From the NCBI RefSeq assembly GCF_014650675.1, contig NZ_BMVK01000007.1, positions 62,001-126,000 of the forward strand: a stretch of DNA of 64,000 nt. The letters are read 5' to 3'. Positions 53,453 through 61,909 of this stretch are shown in pieces; position 1 is the stretch's first letter; each line of letters opens with the position of its first letter. The DNA is from Streptomyces anulatus. Its GTDB lineage: Bacteria > Actinomycetota > Actinomycetes > Streptomycetales > Streptomycetaceae. Both the position numbers and the translations under genes were made by a program. The notes under the pieces are model-generated. The model did no database searches and was not told the DNA's origin. It saw nothing but the letters and a program-made list of their open reading frames with translations.

Positions 53453-55183
53453 CTACTCCGCCATCTCGTACGCCCCCGACAGCGCCTCGACGCGCTCCCA
53501 GATCCGCGCCGAACGGGCCGCGTCGACGACGGGACGGCGTACCGCGCCGAGCGCCCAGCTCTGCTGCTCCTCGGTGGCGGAGTCCTTGCCGTGCAGCTCG
53601 ACGGCGTGTGCGGAGAAGTCGCGTACGAGCACGGCGAACAGTTCGTCCAGCAGCTCCTGGTCCAGGCCGGTCAGCCGGGCCTGCTCCAGGATCAGCTGGC
53701 CGTGGACGACGAGCGCGAAGAGCTGGCCGACGGCGAGGAGGAGGTCGAGGTCACGGCTCTGCTCCTCGTCCGGGGCGGCCGTCTCGACGAACGCGCACAG
53801 GGCGTCGGCCTGCTCGCGGAAGCGGGCGACGTTCTCCACCTCGGCGTACGCGTCGAACGCGGTGCGCCAGTCGTGGAAGCGTACGGAGCCGAGACCGCGC
53901 GCAGGTCCCTGCTGGAAGAGGAACGCGTCGTCGGAGGCGTCGAGGCGGGTGGGGACGGCCGGGTAGTCGACCGGGTTGAGCAGGTGGTTCCGCATGAACT
54001 TGAGGATCAGGGCGAGGTTCACGTGGACCGTGCCCTCCAGCTTCGGCAGGCCCCGGATCTCGACGGCGGCCTGGGCGAAGTAGTTGTCCTTCTCGAAACC
54101 CTTGGCGGCGATGACGTCCCACATGAGGTCGATGACCTTCTCGCCCTCCGTGGTCACCTTCATCTTCGTCATCGGGTTGAAGAGCAGGTAGCGGCGGTCC
54201 TCGGGTCCGGCGGAGCGGAAGTAGTCGACGGCGCGGTCGCTGAACAGCTTCATCCCGACGAGCCGGACGTAGGCGTCGGTCAGCTCGCGGCGCACGTGCG
54301 GGAAGGCGGTGACGGGGCGGCCGTAGAGGATGCGGTTGCTCGCGTGGGTGACAGCCTCGTACATCGCGTGCTCGCAGATGCCGATGGAGGCGGTGCAGAG
54401 GTTGAACTTGCCGACGTTGACGGTGTTGAGCGCGGCGTCGAAGGCGGCGCGGCCGGTGTGCAGGATGTCGGCGGGGGCCACCGGGTAGCCGTCGAGGCGG
54501 AACTCGCTGACGTACTTCGAGGAGTCGACGACGTTCTTCACCAGGTGGTAAGCCTCGTGGCGGCTGTCGGCCGCGAAGAAGACGTACCCGTCGGGCCCCT
54601 CGACGTCCGTGCGACGGCCGAAGACGGAGACGAGACCGGCGGCGTTGCCGTTGCCGATGTAGTACTTGGAGCCGGAGGCCCGGAAGCCGCCGTCGACCTC
54701 GCTGTCCGGCTCCAGCAGCATGTCGGTGGAGTAGATGTCGGCGCCGTGGGTCTTCTCGGAGAGACCAAAGGCGAACACCTCGCCCCGGGAGAGGAGTTCG
54801 GCCGCCCGGTCGCGGGCCGCGGCGTTGTCGCTCTGCCAGACCGGGCCAAGACCGAGGATGGTCACCTGCCAGGCGTACCAGTAGTCCAGGCCGTAGAACC
54901 CGAAGATCTCGTTGAGTGCGGCGATCCGGGCGGTGTCCCAGCGCTGGTCCTCGCTCCCGGCGGCGGAGGCCGGGGTGAGGAAGGTCGCGAACAGCCCCTC
55001 CTTCGCGGAGAAGGCGAGGAAGTCGCCCAGCCAGGCGCGGGATCGGTAGTCCTCGATCAGCCGGCGCTTGCCGCGCTCCTCGAACCAGTCGACGGTGGCG
55101 CGCAGCAGCCTGCGGGTCTCCGGGTCGAAGTGCTGGGGGTCGTAGGTACGCGGGTTGAACAGCAAGGACGCGGACTCAGCCAT
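53453..55183 (-). CDS. Acyl-CoA dehydrogenase/oxidase family protein
   Basis: A 576-residue acyl-CoA dehydrogenase superfamily member, longer than the usual 380 and closer to acyl-CoA oxidases. It has the FAD-binding pattern FAFGLSEKTHGADIYSTD (about 134-151), GSKYYIGNGNAAG, and a helical C-terminal domain of about 250 residues. Starts at ATG 55183 after GGAAGG. The PadR-type regulator gene lies just upstream and is probably in the same transcript. The substrate is unknown. Confidence 0.88.
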   Translation of the reverse strand: MAESASLLFNPRTYDPQHFDPETRRLLRATVDWFEERGKRRLIEDYRSRAWLGDFLAFSAKEGLFATFLTPASAAGSEDQRWDTARIAALNEIFGFYGLDYWYAWQVTILGLGPVWQSDNAAARDRAAELLSRGEVFAFGLSEKTHGADIYSTDMLLEPDSEVDGGFRASGSKYYIGNGNAAGLVSVFGRRTDVEGPDGYVFFAADSRHEAYHLVKNVVDSSKYVSEFRLDGYPVAPADILHTGRAAFDAALNTVNVGKFNLCTASIGICEHAMYEAVTHASNRILYGRPVTAFPHVRRELTDAYVRLVGMKLFSDRAVDYFRSAGPEDRRYLLFNPMTKMKVTTEGEKVIDLMWDVIAAKGFEKDNYFAQAAVEIRGLPKLEGTVHVNLALILKFMRNHLLNPVDYPAVPTRLDASDDAFLFQQGPARGLGSVRFHDWRTAFDAYAEVENVARFREQADALCAFVETAAPDEEQSRDLDLLLAVGQLFALVVHGQLILEQARLTGLDQELLDELFAVLVRDFSAHAVELHGKDSATEEQQSWALGAVRRPVVDAARSARIWERVEALSGAYEMAE

Positions 55184-55246
55184 GGCGGTGCCTTCCGGGA
55201 AGGGTGAGGGTTCTGGTGGTCACGGGGACGGCGGCCGGGACGCCGT

Positions 55247-55813
55247 TCAGGCGTCCGGCCCCGGAGCCGCGAGCCGGTTGAGGGTGTCGAGTACGTCGTC
55301 GAGCCAGGCGATCGTCATGCGCTCGAACGCGATGCCGCCGCGCAGCACGACGTGCTGGAGCTCCTGGCCCGCGTCCGGAGGCACGGGGGCGTCGGGCCCG
55401 GTGAAGTCGCGCAGTTCGCCGGCGAGGTAGTGCGCGAGCCGGTCCCGGTGCACCTGGTGGTGCCGTTCGACCTCGCGGATCAGGGCGGCCGGGTCGTCGA
55501 AGGCCGCACCCCTGATCTTCACGGCCAGGTCGTGCCGGAGGCTCTCCGGTTCGATCGGCTTGTGCAGCCACACGGCGAGCGCCGAGCGGCCGGGCCCGGT
55601 GACGGAGTACTCCTTCTTGTCCGGCCGGCCCTGCTGCTCCACCTCGCGGACGAGGAGCAGGCCGTCGCCCACCATGCGCCCGAGCACGCGGTAGATCTGC
55701 TGGTGGGTGGCGGTCCAGAAGTACCCGATGGACCGCTCGAAACGCCGGGCCAGCTCATAGCCGGAGCCGGGCTGCTCCAGCAGGGAGACGAGGATCGCGT
55801 GGTCGAGGGCCAT
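55247..55813 (-). CDS. PadR family transcriptional regulator
   Basis: A 188-residue PadR protein: winged helix at 1-85 (MALDHAILVSLLEQPGSGYE, FWTATHQQIYRVLGRM, KKEYSVTGPGR) and a C-terminal coiled dimer domain of the AphA/Vir_act_alpha_C type. It lies upstream of the acyl-CoA dehydrogenase gene. A 20-bp palindrome right before its start is its likely autoregulatory operator. Confidence 0.92.
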   Translation of the reverse strand: MALDHAILVSLLEQPGSGYELARRFERSIGYFWTATHQQIYRVLGRMVGDGLLLVREVEQQGRPDKKEYSVTGPGRSALAVWLHKPIEPESLRHDLAVKIRGAAFDDPAALIREVERHHQVHRDRLAHYLAGELRDFTGPDAPVPPDAGQELQHVVLRGGIAFERMTIAWLDDVLDTLNRLAAPGPDA

Positions 55814-55825
55814 ACCTCGATCCTT

Positions 55826-55845
55826 CTATGCAACTCGTTGCATAG
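55826..55845. promoter_or_regulatory. PadR operator palindrome
   Basis: CTATGCAAC-TC-GTTGCATAG: 9-base perfect arms, 13 bases before the padR start. It has the ATGCAA/TTGCAT arms that PadR proteins often bind. Confidence 0.75.
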
Positions 55846-56040
55846 ACAAGTCGTGGAGCCCCGGTGAGACACGGCTCACCCGGGTCCGGGCGTCCGGGAG
55901 CGCCATTCCGGCGGGCGTTGTTTAGTGGGATCCGTACGGGAAACGCGGTGGAAGCTCTCGGAGAAGGGGCGCCACCGTGTCGTCGGTGGCGCGATTCCGG
56001 GCCCGACGCCCATGGAAGAGCGGTGGAGGAGGAGCGCATC

Positions 56041-56367
56041 ATGCCCGCTGGGTCCAGCAGGAAGCGTGAGCGACAGTACGAGCACATCAAGGAGAGCCAG
56101 GAAGAACGGGGCGTTTCGAAGGGACGCGCGAAGGAGATCGCGGCCCGGACCGTGAACAAGCAGCGTGCCCGGTCCGGCGAGTCGGAGACGGCGAGCAGGA
56201 CCTCCACGCAGGACAAGAAGTCCGCCTATCAGCGCGGCGGCGAACGCTCCCACAAGGGCGCGCAGGGCCCCACGAAGGACCAGCTCTACGAAGAGGCCAG
56301 GAAGAAGAACATCGACGGGCGTTCCAACATGAACAAGGAACAGCTCCGCAAGGCCCTCGGACGCTGA
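56041..56367 (+). CDS. Small charged protein with Rho-N/SAP-like C-terminus (DUF7218-like)
   Basis: A 108-residue, highly charged protein. The first 75 residues (KRERQYEHIKESQ, GRAKEIAARTVNKQRA, YQRGGERSHKG) are likely disordered. The last 30 (TKDQLYEEARKKN, MNKEQLRKAL) match the helix-loop-helix of Rho-N/SAP nucleic-acid-binding domains. Such proteins are often labelled 'plasmid stabilization' without proof. ATG 56041 after GGAGGAG. A sigma-B-like GTTT-N14-GGGAAA lies at 55920-55943, suggesting stress induction, with low certainty. Confidence 0.8.
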   Translation: MPAGSSRKRERQYEHIKESQEERGVSKGRAKEIAARTVNKQRARSGESETASRTSTQDKKSAYQRGGERSHKGAQGPTKDQLYEEARKKNIDGRSNMNKEQLRKALGR

Positions 56368-56418
56368 TGCCCGGCGGAGGTCCAGGGCCGCGAGGCCCGA
56401 CGACGGAAACGGGAGACC

Positions 56419-57087
56419 ATGACAGGCGCGGCGATCTTCGATGTGGACGGCACGCTCACCGATACCAACCACCTCCATGTAGTGGCGTGGTGGGAGGCCT
56501 TCCGGCAGTCCGGGCACACCGTGGCGATGCCGGACATCCACCGGGCGGTCGGCCTCGGCTCAGGTGATCTGATCAAGCGGCTGCTGGGGTCCGACCGGGA
56601 CCCCGAGCAGGATGCGGCGATCAGCTCCGCGCACACCGTGCTCTACGCGACGTACTTCGACCGCCTCCCCGCCTTCCGGGGCGCGGGCGATCTGCTGCGC
56701 ACGCTGGCCGGACGCGACTGGCGGATCGTTCTCGCCACGTCGGCGAGCGGGGCCGAACTCGCGGCACTGCGGCGGGCGGTGGACGCGGACGACGCGATCC
56801 GGGCCACGGCGAGCTCGGACGACGTCGAGCGGGGCAAACCCTCCCCGGAGCCCGTGGAGCTGGCCTGCCGGCTGGCCGGGGTCGGTGCGGGGCGGGCGGT
56901 CTTCGTGGGCGACACGGTGTGGGACATGGAGGCGGCGGCCCGGGCCGGGGTGGGCGCGGTGGCACTCCTGTCGGGCGGCATCCCGCGCGCCGACCTGGAG
57001 CGGGCGGGAGCGGAAGCGGTCTACCGGGACGTGGCCGAGCTGCTCGACCGCCTCGACGAGAGCCCCTTCGGTCCGGCCCCCGGCTGA
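56419..57087 (+). CDS. HAD family phosphatase (beta-phosphoglucomutase-like)
   Basis: A 222-residue HAD hydrolase. Motif I FDVDGTLTDTN (D8 and D10) at the N-terminus, an alpha-helical cap (about 17-85), motif II LATSAS, motif III with KPSPEP, and motif IV GDTVWDMEAA. It hydrolyses small phosphate esters such as 2-phosphoglycolate or sugar phosphates. ATG 56419, 51 bases after the small charged protein gene, probably in the same transcript. Confidence 0.9.
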   Translation: MTGAAIFDVDGTLTDTNHLHVVAWWEAFRQSGHTVAMPDIHRAVGLGSGDLIKRLLGSDRDPEQDAAISSAHTVLYATYFDRLPAFRGAGDLLRTLAGRDWRIVLATSASGAELAALRRAVDADDAIRATASSDDVERGKPSPEPVELACRLAGVGAGRAVFVGDTVWDMEAAARAGVGAVALLSGGIPRADLERAGAEAVYRDVAELLDRLDESPFGPAPG

Positions 57088-57125
57088 CGCGGGGCTCTCA
57101 GGGCGTCACGCGAGGCTCTCCGGCG

Positions 57126-58157
57126 TCAGGGGTGGGGGTGTGTGCGCAGCGCGGTGTGCCCGTCACGCCATGCCGCCAACAGGTGGTCCCCGAGGAGGTC
57201 CTCCAGGTGGCCGGTCGCCTCGATGCCCAGGACGACGTCGGCCGCCAGCCCCGGCTCGTCCTCCAGCAGGCCGCCGATCACCTCGTGGCGCACCACCTGT
57301 TCGTGGACCGCGTCGGCTTCCACGTGCTCGTCGTAGAACCGCTGGGCATCGACACCCGCGCCCACGCGGCGCAGTGCCTCGGCCAGCCTCCTCGACCCGG
57401 GGGGCGAGGTGATCTCCACGGTGGCGAAGTGCCCGACCAGCGCGCCGCGCAGCCGCCGGTGGAGCCCGAACAGAGACATCAGGTTGACGGTGGCCAGGGC
57501 CTGGGCGGGCGCGGCGTCGAGGTAGCGGCCGTACCGCGCGTCGAGGCCGAGGTCGGTCATCAGGTCGGCGAAGAGCTGGGCGTGGATGTCCTCCGCCCGG
57601 CCCGCTCCGAACTCGTCGAACTCCACGGCGACCATCGCCGCCTTCGCCCGGCCGCGGAGCCTGGGCACCACCCACAGATGCGGATCGGCTTCCTTCAGGT
57701 GGTAGAGGGAACGCACGGCGGCGTACTCGCGCAGCTGCCACAGCTCCCCCTCCCGCTGGAGGTGGTGGCTGACGCTGTGGCCGTCGTCCCCGACGGGTTC
57801 CAGTTGGAGCGCGTCGACCGCCTCCGCCACGTCGTTCCCGCCCGGGCCGCTGTCACGGCGCAGCGCGTCCAGGAAGACGTCCTCGGCCGCCGCGCGCACG
57901 CCGAGCAGGGCGGGGTCCCATTCCAGGCGCTCGTCCACGCCCGCGAAGCCGCGATAGTGGAGCTCGTACAGGACGTACAGGAGCAGTTGCAGGTCGTCCC
58001 CGTACGGGTCGGACGCGCGGACCGCACCGGTTTCGGGCAGACGGGTTCCGCCGCCCGCCAGTGCGGCGAGGACGCTCCCGCTCAGGGGTCCGCGGGCCCG
58101 GGGAAGTCCGGGAGAGTCCGCGGGGCTCCGGTGGGGGGTGGTGGCCGGGGTCGTCAC
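57126..58157 (-). CDS. Haem-oxygenase-like diiron protein ('iron-containing redox enzyme')
   Basis: A 343-residue protein starting at GTG 58157, with GAGGAGG upstream. It is mostly helical. YVLYELHYRGF (residues 61-71), VEFDEFGAG...IHAQLF (about 177-194) and YDEHVEADAVHEQV (about 275-288) supply the Glu/His/Asp pattern of haem-oxygenase-like diiron oxidases (HDO). HDO enzymes use O2 and ferrous iron on amino acids, fatty acids or guanidines. It is co-translated with a CDGSH iron-sulfur protein (GTGA overlap), which is a natural electron donor. The substrate is unknown. Confidence 0.85.
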   Translation of the reverse strand: MTTPATTPHRSPADSPGLPRARGPLSGSVLAALAGGGTRLPETGAVRASDPYGDDLQLLLYVLYELHYRGFAGVDERLEWDPALLGVRAAAEDVFLDALRRDSGPGGNDVAEAVDALQLEPVGDDGHSVSHHLQREGELWQLREYAAVRSLYHLKEADPHLWVVPRLRGRAKAAMVAVEFDEFGAGRAEDIHAQLFADLMTDLGLDARYGRYLDAAPAQALATVNLMSLFGLHRRLRGALVGHFATVEITSPPGSRRLAEALRRVGAGVDAQRFYDEHVEADAVHEQVVRHEVIGGLLEDEPGLAADVVLGIEATGHLEDLLGDHLLAAWRDGHTALRTHPHP

Positions 58158-58417
58158 GGTCGGGACTCCTCCTCGCCCTGCTGGGGCTGTCGGCCGCCGG
58201 GCGGGGCCCCGGAGGACCCGGCGCGCTCGCGGCGGCGGTGGCTGGTGTCGCACCAGGGGTAGGCGCGGCTGCGGCGGCAGGTGCAGATCGCGACGACGAA
58301 GCGGTCGGACCGGGCCGTCGTGCCGTCGTCGCCCACGACCTCGACCGGCCCTTCCACCAGGATCGGGCCTTCCCGGTTCATCACCACGCGGCGCGGCGTC
58401 TCATTCCTTCCGGGCAC
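58154..58417 (-). CDS. CDGSH iron-sulfur domain protein
   Basis: An 87-residue protein with the full CDGSH pattern CTCRRSRAYPWCDTSH: C45, C47, C56 and H60 bind a [2Fe-2S] cluster. These proteins move electrons or clusters. It lies between the methyltransferase (17-base overlap) and the diiron protein (4-base overlap), so all three are made together. The last 25 residues are a polar tail. Confidence 0.92.
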   Translation of the reverse strand: MPGRNETPRRVVMNREGPILVEGPVEVVGDDGTTARSDRFVVAICTCRRSRAYPWCDTSHRRRERAGSSGAPPGGRQPQQGEEESRP

Positions 58418-59120
58418 GGATCACCACCAGCTCTTCCCTGTCCAGGCGGTCCCGCAGCAGGCCACGTGCCCGCAGCCAGGCGGCCCGGCGGCGGGTGACC
58501 GGTCCGAACGGGATCGTCACCCGGTCGGTCACGGTGACGTCCAGCCCGGCCTCGGTCAGCCGGCCGACCGTGTCCTCGGGTCGGCTCAGTCCCGACTGGA
58601 CCAGCAGAAGCAGACCGCCGGGGCGCAGGGCGGCGAAGGCGTCGTCGCAGATACGGTCGAGGACGACCCGGCCGTCGGGGCCCGCGTCCCAGGAGCGGCC
58701 TGCCCCGTGCCGTGGAGCCGTCGGGTCGGGGGCCGGAACGTACGGGGGGTTGCTGACGACAGCGTCGAACGTACGTCCTGGCAGGGCCCGGAGCAGGTCC
58801 CCCCGCCGTACGGTGACGGGCAGGCGGGCGAGCGCGGTGTTCAGCCGTGCGGACGCCACGGCCCGGCGGCTGATGTCCACCGCGGTGACGCGGGCGCCGA
58901 GCCGGGCGGCGTGCAGGGCCAGTGCGCCGCTCCCGGTGCAGAGGTCCAGCAGGTCCGTGCCCGGCCCGATCCCCTCGCGGCGCATGGCCAGGGCGAGCAG
59001 AAGCGTGTCGGTCTGCGGTCGGTAGACGCCGGGAAGCCGTACGACCCGGCCGGGCCGCGGAGCTTCCGCGCCCGGCCGTGGCGCCCTGTCGGGGGCGTCC
59101 GGCAGGGCCTGCCGCGTCAT
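58401..59120 (-). CDS. HemK-like class I SAM methyltransferase
   Basis: A 239-residue methyltransferase. ATG 59120 has GAGG eight bases before it. Motif I is DLLDLCTGSGALAL and the N-methyltransferase motif is SNPPYVP, followed by a long Pro/Arg loop. NPPY enzymes methylate nitrogen (glutamine in HemK/PrmC, nucleobases or amino acids). In this operon it may methylate the substrate of the diiron protein or modify the protein itself. Confidence 0.88.
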   Translation of the reverse strand: MTRQALPDAPDRAPRPGAEAPRPGRVVRLPGVYRPQTDTLLLALAMRREGIGPGTDLLDLCTGSGALALHAARLGARVTAVDISRRAVASARLNTALARLPVTVRRGDLLRALPGRTFDAVVSNPPYVPAPDPTAPRHGAGRSWDAGPDGRVVLDRICDDAFAALRPGGLLLLVQSGLSRPEDTVGRLTEAGLDVTVTDRVTIPFGPVTRRRAAWLRARGLLRDRLDREELVVIRARKE

Positions 59121-59161
59121 CGGGCCGTCCTCGCCCTCGGGTACCCGCACCCCTCGCCCGT

Positions 59162-59338
59162 TCAACGGCCGGAACGCCCGTCGGGCCGGTCCTGCTGCTC
59201 CTGGCGGCGCGCCTCGGCCTGCCGGCGTCGGCCCTCGTCCCTGCGGTCCTGGTCGTCGAGCGCCTTGCCGTCCGATTCCATGGCCAGTCCGCGGGCCTTC
59301 AGCACCTTGGCCCGCAGAATCCTGCGTACGTCACGCAT
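59162..59338 (-). CDS. 58-residue basic coiled small protein
   Basis: The frame from ATG 59338, with AGGAGG exactly spaced upstream, encodes 58 residues: MRDVRRILRAKVLKARGLAM, then SDGKALDDQDRRDEGRRRQA and a Gln/Arg-rich end. It is strongly charged and helical, with no membrane part. It is 41 bases before the HemK-like gene and probably the first gene of that operon. Function unknown. Confidence 0.7.
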   Translation of the reverse strand: MRDVRRILRAKVLKARGLAMESDGKALDDQDRRDEGRRRQAEARRQEQQDRPDGRSGR

Positions 59339-59612
59339 CGTGTCCTCCTGTGCGGTCAGCGGTAGTTCGTCGTCGAGCGGTTCGTGTCTCCTCGTCCTCG
59401 GTGCACACCCCAGGTTCCGTCACGTGGGCGGGCCTGCTCCTGGTGGCTCGCGCCGCTGTAGGGGAGTGACCCCGAACGGCCCTGCCAAACATGCGCCGCC
59501 CCGCGCCTCTCCGGGGCACGGGCCGTGCGCCGGAGGTCCGTCGTAGGCTGAATCCCTCGTTCCGGCCGGCAGAGCACGGACGAGCGACGAACGGACCGAC
59601 AGGAGGCCCGAG

Positions 59613-60299
59613 GTGGCCGCGGAGACGCCGACCGACGCGACGGTGGCCGAGGTGATGGCCGAACTGGCCGCGCTGGAGGATCCGAGAGCGCGCGCGGTGA
59701 ACGAGAAGCACGGTGACGATCACGGGGTGAACCTCGGAAAGCTGCGTGCCCTGGCGAAGCGGCTGAGGACGCAGCAGGAGCTCGCGTGCCGGCTGTGGGA
59801 GACGGATGACACCGCGGCGATGCTGCTGGCCGTCCTGATCTGCCGGCCGAAGGCGTTCGAGCGGGACGCGCTGGACGTCATGGTGCGTGAGGCCCGCGCG
59901 CCCAAGGTGCACGACTGGCTCGTGAACTACGTGGTGAAGAAGAGCCCGCACGCCGAGGAGCTGCGGGTGGCCTGGTCCGCCGATCCGGATCCCGTGGTCG
60001 CGAGCGCCGGGTGGGCGCTGACCACCGAGCGCGTCGGAAAGAAGCCCGAGGGCCTCGACCTCCCGGGGCTGCTCGACGTCATCGAGGCGCGGATGAAGGA
60101 CGCTCCGGACCGCCTTCAGTGGGCGATGAACCACTGTCTGGCCCGGATCGGGATCGACCACCCCGGCCTCCGCGCCCGCGCCGTCGGGATCGGCGAGCGG
60201 CTGGAGGTGCTCAAGGACTATCCGACCTCTCCGGGCTGCACGTCCCCGTACGCGCCCGTCTGGATCGCCGAGATGGTGCGCCGGCAGGACGCCGCGTAG
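59613..60299 (+). CDS. DNA alkylation repair (AlkD-like) HEAT-fold protein
   Basis: A 228-residue protein starting at GTG 59613 with AGGAGG upstream. It is entirely helical, with the AlkD-like pattern GVNLGKLRALAKRL near 39-52, repeated helical pairs, and a C-terminal WAMNHCLARIGID. AlkD removes alkylated bases without base flipping; I cannot confirm the catalytic Asp/Trp set, so a DNA- or protein-binding role is possible. The 274 bases before it hold no gene I can support. Confidence 0.8.
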   Translation: MAAETPTDATVAEVMAELAALEDPRARAVNEKHGDDHGVNLGKLRALAKRLRTQQELACRLWETDDTAAMLLAVLICRPKAFERDALDVMVREARAPKVHDWLVNYVVKKSPHAEELRVAWSADPDPVVASAGWALTTERVGKKPEGLDLPGLLDVIEARMKDAPDRLQWAMNHCLARIGIDHPGLRARAVGIGERLEVLKDYPTSPGCTSPYAPVWIAEMVRRQDAA

Positions 60300-60317
60300 C
60301 GGAGCCTCCGGCGGTCC

Positions 60318-61757
60318 TCATCTCCGGGCGGGCGAGGGATCGCCGCCTTCCTCCGCCGAGGCCGAGGCGGGGGCGGGGGCGCGGCGCGGTCCGATGAGCG
60401 TGACGGTGGTGAGCACGGCGACGACCGCGAGTACCGCGGACACGCCCAGTACGGCTCGGGCGCCGTCGGTGACCGCCTGGGCGCCGTGGCCGCCGTGGAG
60501 GGTGAAGACCGCGCCGAGCGCCGCGGTGCCGACCCCCGCGCCGAGGGATGCGAGGGTGGCGACGGTCCCGGCGACCATGCCGACCCGTTCGGGAGCCGTG
60601 ACCTGCACGGCGACGGCCATCACGGGTGCGCCCGCGATCCCGCCGCCCGCTCCCCAGGCGAGCAGCGGCACCAGGAGCACCCACCACGGGGTGCCGGGGG
60701 TGATCAGCAACGCCAGGGCGGCGAGGCCGGCGCCCTTGAGCGCGTAGCCGGCGCCGATGACCAGGCCGGGGGCCCGGTTGCCGATCAGCTTGGAGCCGAC
60801 CATGCCCATGACGATCTGGGCGAGGAAGATCGGGGTCATCAGCAGGCCCGCCGCGGTCGGACTCAGGCCGAGGCCGTCGGAGAAGTACAGCACCAGGTAG
60901 ACCGAGCCGCCGATGGTCAGGACGCGCGAGAGCAGGACGGCCAGCATCGCGCCCAGGAACGCGGGCCGGCCGAACATCCGCAGCTCCAGGGTCGGCGCGG
61001 GCGCCCGGAGCTGTACGGCCAGGAAGGCGGCCAGCGCCAGGCAGGCGGTGAGCAGCACGGCGGTCTCCCGCCCGGACCACGGGGCGTCGCCGGGGCGGAG
61101 CATCAGCAGCGTCCCCGTGCCGAGGCCGAGCATGAGCAGCAGGCTGCCGAGCCAGTCCGTCCGCCCCGCCTCCGAAGCACCCGGGGAACGGGGCAGCACG
61201 CGTACGGCGAGCACCCAGGCGGCCACGCCGAGGGGCAGGTTGACCGCGAAGACCGCCCGCCAGCCGAAGGTCTCGGCCAGCACCCCGCCGAGGGTCGGTG
61301 CGAGCAGGCCCGCCGCGGTGGCGAACGAGCCCCAGGCGCCGATCGCGAGGTTGCGCTCCTCGCCCTCGTAGCGGTCGGAGAGCAGCGGAATGCCGTTCAC
61401 CATGATCGCGGCGGCTCCCGCCCCCTGGACCACACGGGCGGCGTTGAGCCACAGCAGATCCGGCGCCACGGTCGCGGCCAGGGACGCCAGGGCGAACACG
61501 GCGATCCCGGCGAGGAAGAGGGCCCGTCGGCCCCACCGGTCCGACAGGCTGCCGACGACCTGGGTGAGCGCGCCCATGGCGACCATGTACGTCACCACCA
61601 CGGACTCGGCCGAGGCTCCGTCCGCTACGTCGGCGCTGATCAGCGGGAGCCCGATGGCCACGATCGTCAGGTCGACGACCACCAGACCGGTGGAGGCCAT
61701 CACGAGCACCAGAACCCCGCTCAGCGGCGGGAGACGGCGGGACTTCTGAGCGGGCAT
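60318..61757 (-). CDS. MFS drug efflux transporter (DHA2-like)
   Basis: A 479-residue transporter with 12-14 helices. It has loop motif A GSLSDRWGRRALFLAG (about 70-85) and a motif-C-like RVVQGAGAAAIMVNGIPLL. This fits the EmrB/QacA drug:H+ antiporters. ATG 61757 was chosen because MPAQKSRRLPPLSG begins just before helix 1. Divergent from a TetR regulator, which probably represses it. Confidence 0.9.
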   Translation of the reverse strand: MPAQKSRRLPPLSGVLVLVMASTGLVVVDLTIVAIGLPLISADVADGASAESVVVTYMVAMGALTQVVGSLSDRWGRRALFLAGIAVFALASLAATVAPDLLWLNAARVVQGAGAAAIMVNGIPLLSDRYEGEERNLAIGAWGSFATAAGLLAPTLGGVLAETFGWRAVFAVNLPLGVAAWVLAVRVLPRSPGASEAGRTDWLGSLLLMLGLGTGTLLMLRPGDAPWSGRETAVLLTACLALAAFLAVQLRAPAPTLELRMFGRPAFLGAMLAVLLSRVLTIGGSVYLVLYFSDGLGLSPTAAGLLMTPIFLAQIVMGMVGSKLIGNRAPGLVIGAGYALKGAGLAALALLITPGTPWWVLLVPLLAWGAGGGIAGAPVMAVAVQVTAPERVGMVAGTVATLASLGAGVGTAALGAVFTLHGGHGAQAVTDGARAVLGVSAVLAVVAVLTTVTLIGPRRAPAPASASAEEGGDPSPARR

Positions 61758-61909
61758 ACGGGAACCGGCCTCCGGGCGTCGGGGGGCACACGGGCCCGCA
61801 CGGCGAGAGCGGGCGGACGGGCCCGGACGGCCCGTGCCCGGCCAGCCTGGCCGCACCCACCGTTAAAGTCAACAAGCGTGAAGTTCAAGCGGGACCGTAC
61901 GCTGTCGCC

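Noticed and set aside
55920..55943. Sigma-B promoter before the small charged protein
   Set aside because: GTTT-N14-GGGAAA matches only part of the GGGTAT-type consensus, so I mention it in the gene entry but do not list it as a feature.
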